In this document: positions 57,212 to 64,000 of the stretch, piece by piece
Layout of the letters: each line of letters opens with the position of its first letter
Position numbering within the stretch: position 1 is the stretch's first letter
Notes under the pieces: model-generated
The model's input: the letters and a program-made list of their open reading frames with translations, nothing else
Databases searched by the model: none
Told to the model about the DNA's origin: nothing
Translations under genes and position numbers: made by a program
Source of the DNA: JAKZRT01 sp965247915
GTDB lineage: Bacteria > Pseudomonadota > Alphaproteobacteria > Rhodobacterales > Rhodobacteraceae
Length of the DNA: 64,000 nt
Direction: 5' to 3'
Assembly (NCBI GenBank): GCA_965247915.1
Contig: OZ252048.1
Span: forward strand, 930,001-994,000

Positions 57212-58563
57212 ACGTTCAGCAGCAGATGCTCGCGTTCCCAGGGGCTGATGACCTGCAAAAATTCATCATATTCGGTGCGTTTGACGATGCCGTAAACGCG
57301 CGCGAATTCTTCGCCCAGCAGGGCGTTCAGGTCGGTGGCGCCGTAGAAGAGGTCAAGTGCGGCCGCCAGATCGCGGGGGATGTCGGCCGCGTCGCCGTAA
57401 GCGTCGCCTGTCGTCACCGCCGTCGGGCCGGTGCCCTGGGCCATGCCCAGATATCCGCAGGCCAGTGACGCCGCCATCGCCAGGTATGGGTTGCAATCCA
57501 TCCCCGCCAGCCGGTTTTCAACGCGCCGCGCGGGCGCGTCCGAGATTGGGATGCGGATACCGGTGGTGCGGTTGTCGCGGCCCCAGGCCAGGTTGATGGG
57601 GGCAGCGTGGTCTTTCACATAGCGGCGATAGCTGTTCACGTAAGGCGCCAAAAGCGCAATCGCGCTTGGCAGATGCGCCTGCAACCCGCCGATGAAATGC
57701 GCGAACGCGGGACTTTCCGACCCGTCCGCGGTCGTGAATATGTTCCCGCCATCCGCGTCCAGCACCGAATGGTGCAAGTGCATGGATGATCCCGGTTCGC
57801 CCTCGATCGGTTTAGCCATAAAGGTGGCGTAACAGTCGTGCCGCAAAGCCGCTTCGCGGATCAGGCGCTTGAAGTAAAAGACCTCGTCGGCCAGTTTGAC
57901 CGGCGGACCATGGCGCAGGTTGATCTCGACCTGACCGGCGCCGCCTTCCTGGGTGATGCCGTCGATCTCGAAGCCCTGCGCTTCGGCGAAATCGTAGATG
58001 TCGTCGATGACCGGCCCGTATTCATCGACCGCCGACATCGAATAGGCCTGACGCGAAGCGGCCGGGCGGCCGGTGCGGCCCAGCATCGGCTCGACGGCCT
58101 TGGCCGGGTCAGTGTTGCGGGCGACCAGATAGAACTCCAATTCCGGGGCCACGACCGGCTGCCAGCCGCGCGCCGCATAGGCCGCTACGACGGATTTCAG
58201 GACGTTTCTTGGGGCAAAGGGCACCGGGTTGCCGTCGCGGTCAAAGGCGTCGTGGATCACCTGCAACGTCCAGTCGGCGGTCCAGGGTGCCGCCGTCGCG
58301 GTGGAATAATCCGGGGTCAGCACCATGTCGGGTTCGGTGAACCCTTCCGCGCCCGCCGCCTCGGCCCAGCCCCCGGCGATAGTTTGAAAGAAGATTGAAT
58401 TCGGCAGATGGAACGACCCCTGGCGCGCGAATTTGCTGGCCGGAACCGCTTTGCCCCGCGCAATGCCGGGCAGGTCGGGGATGATGCATTCGACCTCGTC
58501 CAGGCGGCGGCCATCGAGATAGGCGCGCGCCGGGTCCGGCAGGTTTTCCATGAACGTAGCCAT
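57208..58563 (-). CDS. Glutamine-synthetase-family ligase, PuuA-like (second copy)
   Basis: 451-residue GS-fold ligase. Metal and ATP motifs: APELEFYL, GAGQVEINLRHG, ATFMAKPIEGEPGSSMHLHHSV, YVNSYRRYV and WGRDNRTTGIRIP, then RVENRLAGMDCNPYLAMAASL. The N-terminal VECIIPDLPGIARGKAVPASKF matches gamma-glutamylpolyamine ligases, not biosynthetic GlnA; no adenylylation Tyr loop is seen. It likely joins glutamate to an amine such as putrescine. Shares only family-level similarity with its paralog at 59296. Confidence 0.87.
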   Translation of the reverse strand: MATFMENLPDPARAYLDGRRLDEVECIIPDLPGIARGKAVPASKFARQGSFHLPNSIFFQTIAGGWAEAAGAEGFTEPDMVLTPDYSTATAAPWTADWTLQVIHDAFDRDGNPVPFAPRNVLKSVVAAYAARGWQPVVAPELEFYLVARNTDPAKAVEPMLGRTGRPAASRQAYSMSAVDEYGPVIDDIYDFAEAQGFEIDGITQEGGAGQVEINLRHGPPVKLADEVFYFKRLIREAALRHDCYATFMAKPIEGEPGSSMHLHHSVLDADGGNIFTTADGSESPAFAHFIGGLQAHLPSAIALLAPYVNSYRRYVKDHAAPINLAWGRDNRTTGIRIPISDAPARRVENRLAGMDCNPYLAMAASLACGYLGMAQGTGPTAVTTGDAYGDAADIPRDLAAALDLFYGATDLNALLGEEFARVYGIVKRTEYDEFLQVISPWEREHLLLNV

Positions 58564-58565
58564 TT

Positions 58566-59264
58566 TTACGCACCCACTTTCGCGTGCGCCAGAAAGTGCG
58601 TCGCGATCATGTCGGCCATCCGGTCGTTGTCCAGCGGTTGGTCAAGATTGGCGAGCATTCCGCCGATAACGTCGGGTGGAATGTCCAGAACCGTTTTGCG
58701 CGCCTCGTAGATGCCCTTAACCACTTGGGCGGAAAACTCGGGGTGGGGCTGGACCGAAAAGATTGCGCGATCCGGATAGACCAGCGCCGCATGGGCGCAG
58801 AAATCGGTGGCCGATGTGGTCACCGCACCTTCGGGGGCCCGGATCACCTGATCCTGGTGCCAGGCGTTCAGCGCCAGCGTGCCCGCGCCTTCGAACCGGT
58901 ATTCGGTGCGCCCCAGCCCCCAGCCGCCCTTGAACTTCTCAACCTTTCCGCTAAGCGCCTGGGCGATGATCTGATGGCCAAAACAGATACCGACGGTCGG
59001 CACCTGGGCAGTGCTGGCGTCGCGGATGAAATCCTCGAGCGGCGGGATGAACGGATGATCCTCGTATGCGCCATGCTTCGAGCCCGAGATCAGCCAGCCG
59101 TCGGCCGCTGTTCGGCTGGAGGGAAACTCCATATCGACAACGTTGTAATTCTCGAAGGTCAGGCCGCGCCCGTCCAAAAGCGATGCGTAAAGCGTGTCAT
59201 AATCACCATGTGCTGCCCGGACTTCGTCCGGCATATGGCCGCAGCTAAGAATGCCGATCAGCAT
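58566..59264 (-). CDS. Class I glutamine amidotransferase-like hydrolase
   Basis: 232 residues with the class I GATase triad: Cys in VPTVGICFGHQIIAQAL, and His/Glu in FSVQPHPEFSAQVV. The oxyanion region reads DGWLISGSKHGAYED. It resembles the stand-alone GMP-synthase-like amidotransferases. In this operon it could serve as the gamma-glutamyl hydrolase of a Puu-type pathway (the PuuD role) although it is not a classical PuuD. Two bases separate it from the next ligase gene. Confidence 0.82.
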   Translation of the reverse strand: MLIGILSCGHMPDEVRAAHGDYDTLYASLLDGRGLTFENYNVVDMEFPSSRTAADGWLISGSKHGAYEDHPFIPPLEDFIRDASTAQVPTVGICFGHQIIAQALSGKVEKFKGGWGLGRTEYRFEGAGTLALNAWHQDQVIRAPEGAVTTSATDFCAHAALVYPDRAIFSVQPHPEFSAQVVKGIYEARKTVLDIPPDVIGGMLANLDQPLDNDRMADMIATHFLAHAKVGA

Positions 59265-59295
59265 GGTTCACCTGAGTTGGAATGCGCGCGCACCT

Positions 59296-60612
59296 CTAGA
59301 CCCTTTCGAGGTAGATGCGCAAGCGGTCCTGTGCCGAACAATCGGCCATAATTGCGGCCTCCTGGCGCTTGGTCAGCACAAGATTTTCAATCAGCATTTC
59401 GGGGAAAATGCGCCGCGACATCGCTGAGGCTTCAAGGGCATCGATGGCCGCATCCCACGAGGTCGGAATTTGCGGCAGATCGGCGTCATAAGCGTTGCCG
59501 GTCAGGGGCTCGGGCGGCTGCGCGCCGTCTTCGATCCCGATCATCGCCGCGCCCAGCACGCCGGCCAGCATCAGATAGGGGCAGATGTCGCCGCCCGCGA
59601 CCCGGTGTTCGATCCGACGCGCGCGTGGTGACCCGCCGGGAATTCGGATCGCCGCGGTGCGGTTCTCGTAGCCCCAGCCGATCGCGGTCGGCGCATGTGC
59701 GCCCGGTGCCAGCCGGTCATAGCTGGCCCCGTGCGGCAGGAACAAAAGCGAGGTTTCGACCATCCCTTTCAGGCAACCGCCGACCGCGTGGCGAAGCGTG
59801 TCATTGCCGGTCTCGGTGCCGTCGTCAAATATATTGGTCCCGGTCTCGTCGACCACCGAAAAATGCACATGCGCGCCGTTGCCCGGCTGATCGGGGTAAG
59901 GCTTGGCCATGAAGGTCGCCGCCATCCCGTGGGCGCGGGCCAGCCCCTTGACCATGTGCTTGAACAGAACTGCATCGTCGGCGGCGCGCATCGCGCCGGT
60001 ATGGTTGAGGTTGATCTCGAACTGGCCGACGCCAGCTTCGGCGATGGATGTCTGGGCATCGATGCCCATGGCCTTCGCGGCCTGATACAGCGCGGTGAAA
60101 AACCCGTCAAAGGCGTCCAGCCCGGCCAGCGACAGGATCTCGGCCCGATCCAGTCGCCCACCCCCCTGCGGCGGGCGTGGCGCGGCGATGCCTTCGCCGG
60201 TCGCCTCAGCCAGATAAAACTCCAGCTCTATGGCGGGCAGCACCGACCAGCCGCGTTCGGCGTAGCGGTCAAGGACGCGGTCCAGCGCATGACGCGGGTC
60301 GCCCTCGAAGGGCGCACGATCATCGGTGAACATCCACATCGGCACCAGCGCGGAAGCGGTCTCGAGCCAGGGCATCGGCACCGCGCCGCGCCCGGTCGGC
60401 AGCAAGACGCCGTCGGCGTCGCCGCTGGCAAAGACCAGCGGAGACCCTTCGATATAGGCACCGGTGATATCAAGGTTCAGCGCCGACAACGGCATCCGCG
60501 CGCCGCCCTGATCGAGCTTGGCACCAGCGGTCCCCGGCATCCGCTTGCCGCGAAGTTGCCCGTTCAGATCAACGGCGGCCACGCGAATGGTCGGGAAATC
60601 AGCAAGGTTCAT
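59296..60612 (-). CDS. Glutamine-synthetase-family ligase, PuuA-like (first copy)
   Basis: 438 residues with the same fold: VAAVDLNGQLRGKRMP at the N-terminus, PAIELEFYLAEA, AEAGVGQFEINLNHTGAMR, ATFMAKPYPDQPGNGAHVHFSVV, IGWGYENRTAAIRIP and RIEHRVAGGDICPYLMLAGVLGA. It belongs to the gamma-glutamylamine ligase side of the family but differs clearly from the downstream copy, for example NGAHVHFS against SSMHLHHS. Two ligases in one operon suggest two amine substrates or a heteromeric enzyme. It follows the permease gene by 33 bases. Confidence 0.87.
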   Translation of the reverse strand: MNLADFPTIRVAAVDLNGQLRGKRMPGTAGAKLDQGGARMPLSALNLDITGAYIEGSPLVFASGDADGVLLPTGRGAVPMPWLETASALVPMWMFTDDRAPFEGDPRHALDRVLDRYAERGWSVLPAIELEFYLAEATGEGIAAPRPPQGGGRLDRAEILSLAGLDAFDGFFTALYQAAKAMGIDAQTSIAEAGVGQFEINLNHTGAMRAADDAVLFKHMVKGLARAHGMAATFMAKPYPDQPGNGAHVHFSVVDETGTNIFDDGTETGNDTLRHAVGGCLKGMVETSLLFLPHGASYDRLAPGAHAPTAIGWGYENRTAAIRIPGGSPRARRIEHRVAGGDICPYLMLAGVLGAAMIGIEDGAQPPEPLTGNAYDADLPQIPTSWDAAIDALEASAMSRRIFPEMLIENLVLTKRQEAAIMADCSAQDRLRIYLERV

Positions 60613-60645
60613 TTGGTCACGCTTGGTCTGAGCCGCACCCGCAAG

Positions 60646-61449
60646 TCAGCGAATAACATTGAGGCGGATTTTCAACTTGCGGCGGCGGTCCTCGGGCAAA
60701 TGCCGGTTCAGCCGCCGGTTCACAGCCCCAAAACAGGTGATAACGGTCAAAGTCAAGATCACGAAATAGAGCGCAACAATCGGATAGGGGACAAATGGGT
60801 TGAAGGTCTTGTCAGCGAAATACTGGGCGTAATAAAGCGCATCACCACGTTGCTGATAGGTCGGGAAGCCGCTGAAAAAAACCAGCGTCGTTGCGTGGAA
60901 CAGGAATATCGCCTCGTTCGTGTACGCGGGCCACGCCAGCCGCAGCATCGTGGGCCAGGTGATCCGCCTGAACCGCGACCAGCCGGTCAGACCATAAGCC
61001 GCTGCCGCCTCGACATCGCCGCGCGGAACCGAGCGCAGGGCGCCGTACATGATCTCGCCCGAATAGGCGGCCGTGTTCAGGATAAGCACCACCAGTGCAC
61101 CGGCCTGGGCCGAGGTCAGAAACGGCAGAACCCCCAGTTGTTTGAGTTTGAGGAACACGAAATAGGCCAGGAAAAACTGGATGAACAGGGGTGATCCGCG
61201 GAACACCAGAATGAACCAGTCGGCGGCTTTGTGGATCCACTTGTTTTCGCTGGCTTTGCCAAGTGCGGCCGCATGCGCCAGGAAAAACCCGATGATCAGC
61301 GCCAGAAACCCGAAATAGATGTTCCAGATCAGCCCCGACCCGATCAGCGTGAATTGCTGGCAGAGGGTGAAATCCTCGCGCGGCAACAGGCGTTCGCCGA
61401 TCCCGACCGCGCGCAGGGCATAGCCCTGGATAGTGGCCAGACAGGTCAC
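60646..61449 (-). CDS. Polar amino-acid ABC permease (HisM-like)
   Basis: 267-residue inner-membrane permease of the polar amino-acid uptake family: five helices and the EAA loop YSGEIMYGALRSVPRGDVEAAAAYGLTGWSRFRRITWP. FRGSPLFIQFFLAYF is the typical HEAT-type PAAT segment. The N-terminal 35 residues before the first helix are unusually long. It pairs with the permease at 61446, overlapping it by 4 bases. The C-terminal basic tail is cytoplasmic. Confidence 0.9.
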   Translation of the reverse strand: MTCLATIQGYALRAVGIGERLLPREDFTLCQQFTLIGSGLIWNIYFGFLALIIGFFLAHAAALGKASENKWIHKAADWFILVFRGSPLFIQFFLAYFVFLKLKQLGVLPFLTSAQAGALVVLILNTAAYSGEIMYGALRSVPRGDVEAAAAYGLTGWSRFRRITWPTMLRLAWPAYTNEAIFLFHATTLVFFSGFPTYQQRGDALYYAQYFADKTFNPFVPYPIVALYFVILTLTVITCFGAVNRRLNRHLPEDRRRKLKIRLNVIR

Positions 61450-62312
61450 GTTGTCGCCCCCACGATGGCCTGACCGCGCGCGAGGCGGGCGTTGATGCGG
61501 GACAGCACGGCCTCTGATACCCGGGTGAAGGCCAGATAGAACACCAACAGCCCCGAAAAGTATATCAGCCGCCAGTCACCGTGCGGATAATCGGTGAACC
61601 TCGCCAGCTTGGTGCCGCCCAGTTCGCGCGCCCAGTAAACGATGTCTTCGACCCCCAGCAAAAACAGCAAAGGCGTGGCCTTTATCAGGATCATCCAGAG
61701 GTTCGAAAGCCCCGGCAGCGCGAACAACCACATCTGCGGCACCAGGATGCGCCGGAACACCTGGCCGCGCGACATGCCGTAAGACTCGCCGGTCTCAAGC
61801 TGGCCCTTGGGGACCGCGCGCATCGCGCCATAAAGAACATTGGCCGAGAACGCTCCAAAGACGATGGCAAAGGTCAGAACCGCCAGGAAAAACCCATAAA
61901 CCTCGTGGACCCACTGCGGCGAGTTGCCGAGCGGCAGTTTGGCGACAGAGCAGACGATAAAGTCGTTGCCTTGACGGATGGGTTCCGACCAGTCGGGGCA
62001 TTTGACCAGATGCCGCAGCCATTCGAAGAACTGATCGAGCGCGATAACGAAAAACAGAAAAAATGCGATGTCGGGCACGCCGCGCACCACCGCGATATAG
62101 GTCTGACCGATCCAGCGCACCGGCGCAAAATGGCTGCGCGCGGCGGCGGCCCCGGCAAAGCCGAACGCCAGCGCTATCGGGGCGGTGATGGCCAAAAGCA
62201 CCAGCACCGTGACGAAGGACCAGTAAAGACCCATGTGCTTGCCCGACGTAAGGTAACAGGCCAGCCATTTCGACTGGACCAGTGCCTCGGGGTCGGTGCA
62301 AAAACTGAACAA
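61446..62312 (-). CDS. Polar amino-acid ABC permease (HisQ-like)
   Basis: 288-residue partner permease with YIAVVRGVPDIAFFLFFVIALDQFFEW and the EAA loop VLYGAMRAVPKGQLETGESYGMSRGQVFRRILVPQ. About five helices; a periplasmic insertion of some 35 residues (RHLVKCPDWSEPIRQGNDFIVC) lies between helices 2 and 3. It forms the heterodimeric channel with the 60646 product. Substrate inferred only as a cationic or polar amino acid or amine. Confidence 0.9.
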   Translation of the reverse strand: MFSFCTDPEALVQSKWLACYLTSGKHMGLYWSFVTVLVLLAITAPIALAFGFAGAAAARSHFAPVRWIGQTYIAVVRGVPDIAFFLFFVIALDQFFEWLRHLVKCPDWSEPIRQGNDFIVCSVAKLPLGNSPQWVHEVYGFFLAVLTFAIVFGAFSANVLYGAMRAVPKGQLETGESYGMSRGQVFRRILVPQMWLFALPGLSNLWMILIKATPLLFLLGVEDIVYWARELGGTKLARFTDYPHGDWRLIYFSGLLVFYLAFTRVSEAVLSRINARLARGQAIVGATT

Positions 62313-62383
62313 GGGGTTAACCGGTCATTCGCCTGGTGCTTTCCCCCCCGGGGGGTTGATCCGGGGAGGAAGCCGTGGCGACC
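62313..62383 (-). terminator. GC palindrome between binding-protein and permease genes
   Basis: CCCCCC/GGGGGG (62344-62355) lies in the 71-base gap downstream of the binding-protein stop on the minus strand. Such stem-loops commonly protect the binding-protein mRNA or attenuate read-through into permease genes. No U tract follows. Confidence 0.4.
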
Positions 62384-63103
62384 CTAGAAGGTTGCGCCGA
62401 TTTCCCACTTGGTGATCAGGTCGTTCAACGTGCCATCCGCCTTCATCGACGCAATCGCTGCATCGAATTTGGCTTTTAGTTCGCCGTCGGATTCGCGCAC
62501 GCCAAGGCCCACGCCGCCGCCGATCATTTCGGATTGTTCCAAAAGCATCATATCGCCTTCTGCGGCAAATGGCGCCAGGTACGAGCTGTCGGCCAGCACC
62601 GCGTCGGCCTCGCCGTTTTTCACTGCGGCGATGGTTTCTTCGGGCGTGGCGAATTCGACCAGCGTCCAGCCTTTTTCAGCGATAAACGCGGCCTGGATGG
62701 TGTTGGTCTGGGCAGCAATCATGCTGCTGGACGGATCGACGTCCATCGACATTGCCAGGTAGGACGACGGGTCGGGCTGGGTGTAGTTCTGAGTAAAGTC
62801 GATGACCTCGTCGCGTTCGTCGGTGATCGACATGCCGGCAATGATGGTGTCGTAGTTGCCACTGACCAGGTTGGGGATGATCGAATCCCATTCGTTGGTC
62901 ACCCATTCGCAGGTCAGATCGGCGCGCTTGCAGAGCTCGTCGCCCAGTTCACGCTCGAACCCGTCAACTTCGCCTGCGTCATTGATGAAGTTCCACGGAG
63001 GGTAGGCGCCTTCGGTGCCCATGCGCACGACCGAATGGCTGCCGGCAAGCGCCATTCCGGCGCAAAGCGCCAGTGCGACGGTGGTCAAGATCAGTTTTTT
63101 CAT
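62384..63103 (-). CDS. Periplasmic solute-binding protein, family 3
   Basis: 239 residues: signal peptide MKKLILTTVALALCAGMALA cut before GSHS, then an SBP_bac_3 domain with VRMGTEGAYPPWNFINDAGEVDGFERELGDELCKRADLTCEWV, SGNYDTIIAGMSITDERDEVIDFTQNYTQ and an Ala/Asp-rich hinge NGEADAVLADSSYLAP. The aromatic and acidic residues in TEGAYPPWNF and the DER pattern match basic amino-acid binders (ArgT/HisJ-like), which also fits a polyamine-type substrate. High expression is likely. Confidence 0.92.
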   Translation of the reverse strand: MKKLILTTVALALCAGMALAGSHSVVRMGTEGAYPPWNFINDAGEVDGFERELGDELCKRADLTCEWVTNEWDSIIPNLVSGNYDTIIAGMSITDERDEVIDFTQNYTQPDPSSYLAMSMDVDPSSSMIAAQTNTIQAAFIAEKGWTLVEFATPEETIAAVKNGEADAVLADSSYLAPFAAEGDMMLLEQSEMIGGGVGLGVRESDGELKAKFDAAIASMKADGTLNDLITKWEIGATF

Positions 63104-63133
63104 GTTTCTTCTCCCTTACTGAACGCTTTTTTT

Positions 63134-63913
63134 TCAGGCCGGTGCAGTTGCGCTCAAAAACTGCTTCAGCCGTTCGGTTTTCGGGCTGCCAAACAGGTCT
63201 TGTGGCTTGCCCTCTTCGGAAATCAGTCCCTGGTGCAGAAAGACGGTGTGATCAGATACATCCGCTGCCAGGCGCATGTCGTGGGTCACAAGCAGCATCG
63301 TGCGCCCCTCGGACGCCAGTTCCTTTATAACCCGGATAACTTCCTGTTCCAATTCAGGGTCCAGCGCCGATGTCGGTTCGTCGAACAGCAGGGCGCGCGG
63401 CTCCATGCACAGCGCACGCGCGATAGCGGCACGCTGTTGCTGGCCGCCCGAAAGCTGGGCGGGCCAGACATCGGCCTTGTCGCCGATCCCGACCTGTTCG
63501 AGATACCCGCGCGCTTTGGTCTCGCACTCGGCGCGATCGCGGCCCAGCACGGTGACCGGTGCTTCCATGACGTTTTGCAGGACCGTCATATGCGCCCACA
63601 GATTGAACTGCTGGAACACCATCGAAAGATTGGTGCGGATGCGCGTGACCTGGGCCCGGTCGGCGGGGTGCCGATGCGCGCCGGTCCCGCGCCACCGGAT
63701 CGGTTCGCCTTCAAATTTGATCTCGCCCGACTGGCTGTCTTCCAGAAGGTTGGCACAGCGCAGCAAGGTCGATTTGCCGGACCCCGATGACCCGATCAGC
63801 GACACCACATGCCCGCGCGGCGCGACCAGATCGACGCCCTTGAGAACCTCCAAATTGCCATAGGCTTTGTGAAGATCGCGAATTTCGATCACTGGCGCGT
63901 CGGTGTTGTTCAC
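63134..63913 (-). CDS. Polar amino-acid ABC ATPase (HisP/GlnQ-like)
   Basis: 259 residues. Walker A GSSGSGKS at 41-48, Q-loop LSMVFQQFNLWAHMTVLQNVMEAP, signature LSGGQQQRAAIARAL, Walker B ALLFDEPTSALDPE, H-loop LVTHDM. The insert EPIRWRGTGAHRHPADRAQVTRIRTNLS before the Q-loop is typical of HisP-type ATPases. It is the first gene of the operon; the following 63914-64000 is its probable promoter region, where nothing distinct is seen. Confidence 0.93.
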   Translation of the reverse strand: MNNTDAPVIEIRDLHKAYGNLEVLKGVDLVAPRGHVVSLIGSSGSGKSTLLRCANLLEDSQSGEIKFEGEPIRWRGTGAHRHPADRAQVTRIRTNLSMVFQQFNLWAHMTVLQNVMEAPVTVLGRDRAECETKARGYLEQVGIGDKADVWPAQLSGGQQQRAAIARALCMEPRALLFDEPTSALDPELEQEVIRVIKELASEGRTMLLVTHDMRLAADVSDHTVFLHQGLISEEGKPQDLFGSPKTERLKQFLSATAPA

Positions 63914-64000
63914 AGGTAGCTGTTTGTTGTTTACCCCGAACGAAGAATAGGGCGCAGAACGCCGCGAATTGCAATGCTTTTGGCAGTGTTGCCGTGCCGG

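Noticed and set aside
1..64000. CRISPR arrays, tRNA or rRNA genes
   Set aside because: No regularly spaced short repeats, cloverleaf-like segments with CCA ends, or rRNA-like stretches were seen on either strand by reading.

Overview
The window looks like the chromosome of an alphaproteobacterium of the order Rhodobacterales (Roseobacter group). The evidence is high GC with frequent GTG/TTG starts, a full CtrA-type box, a PhaR-controlled polyhydroxybutyrate locus, RepC of the repABC plasmid type, and GC-hairpin intergenic repeats of a kind common in this group. The assignment is by gene content only; no rRNA, tRNA or CRISPR array was seen.

Left arm (1-25961): mostly single-copy core genes. 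In order: a UbiH-like flavin hydroxylase with a HAD phosphatase; a GntR/FCD regulator; a processive GT2 glycosyltransferase with a CtrA box upstream; carA divergent from yqeY; a complete IS66 element (7115-9566) with 8-bp target duplications; a PilM/GspL-to-GspC-like membrane protein; a SIMPL protein; a candidate structured RNA with its own terminator; an O-acetylhomoserine sulfhydrylase; a frameshifted glycosyltransferase-like gene; a PHP phosphoesterase; an ABC exporter; a thioesterase and small DMT transporter; Ldh-family dehydrogenase-lolD-lolC/E; and a membrane-protein/XRE-regulator pair behind a near-consensus promoter that overlaps a perfect palindrome.

Middle (25974-50799): an accessory island built by IS elements. 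Three apparently identical IS5-family (IS903-like) copies, an IS3 remnant, an IS6 element and an IS5-group element are nested around relics of a repABC plasmid: a broken repC, a ParDE-type pair and a decapitated tyrosine recombinase. Two directly repeated IS5-family copies bound about 16 kb of P-type (Trb) type IV secretion genes. With these travel prepilin-like proteins, a prepilin-peptidase-like protein, a TSCPD-like protein, BrnTA, a thermonuclease-like protein and a DUF2726 nuclease-like protein. The system is damaged: trbF is cut, trbE is frameshifted, and no trbI, relaxase or coupling protein is present. It holds a tandem duplication that produced two pilin (trbC) genes whose mature parts differ while the flanking DNA is almost identical. 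It also holds two copies of a leader in which a hairpin pairs with the Shine-Dalgarno sequence and the paired bases covary.

Right arm (50800-64000): the PHB locus (phaZ fragment cut by the IS, phaC, phaP, phaR) with PhaR-type palindromes at three promoters; a DegT-family aminotransferase; and a minus-strand operon of eight genes. That operon has a polar amino-acid ABC transporter (ATPase, binding protein, two permeases), two glutamine-synthetase-like ligases, a class I glutamine amidotransferase and a FAD oxidoreductase. It resembles the gamma-glutamylated polyamine (Puu) pathway fed by its own importer.

Three genes are each split by what looks like one missing base in a short homopolymer (about 14858, 25773 and 46320). 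Either they are pseudogenes or the sequence has single-base errors; raw reads should settle this before any of them is called dead.
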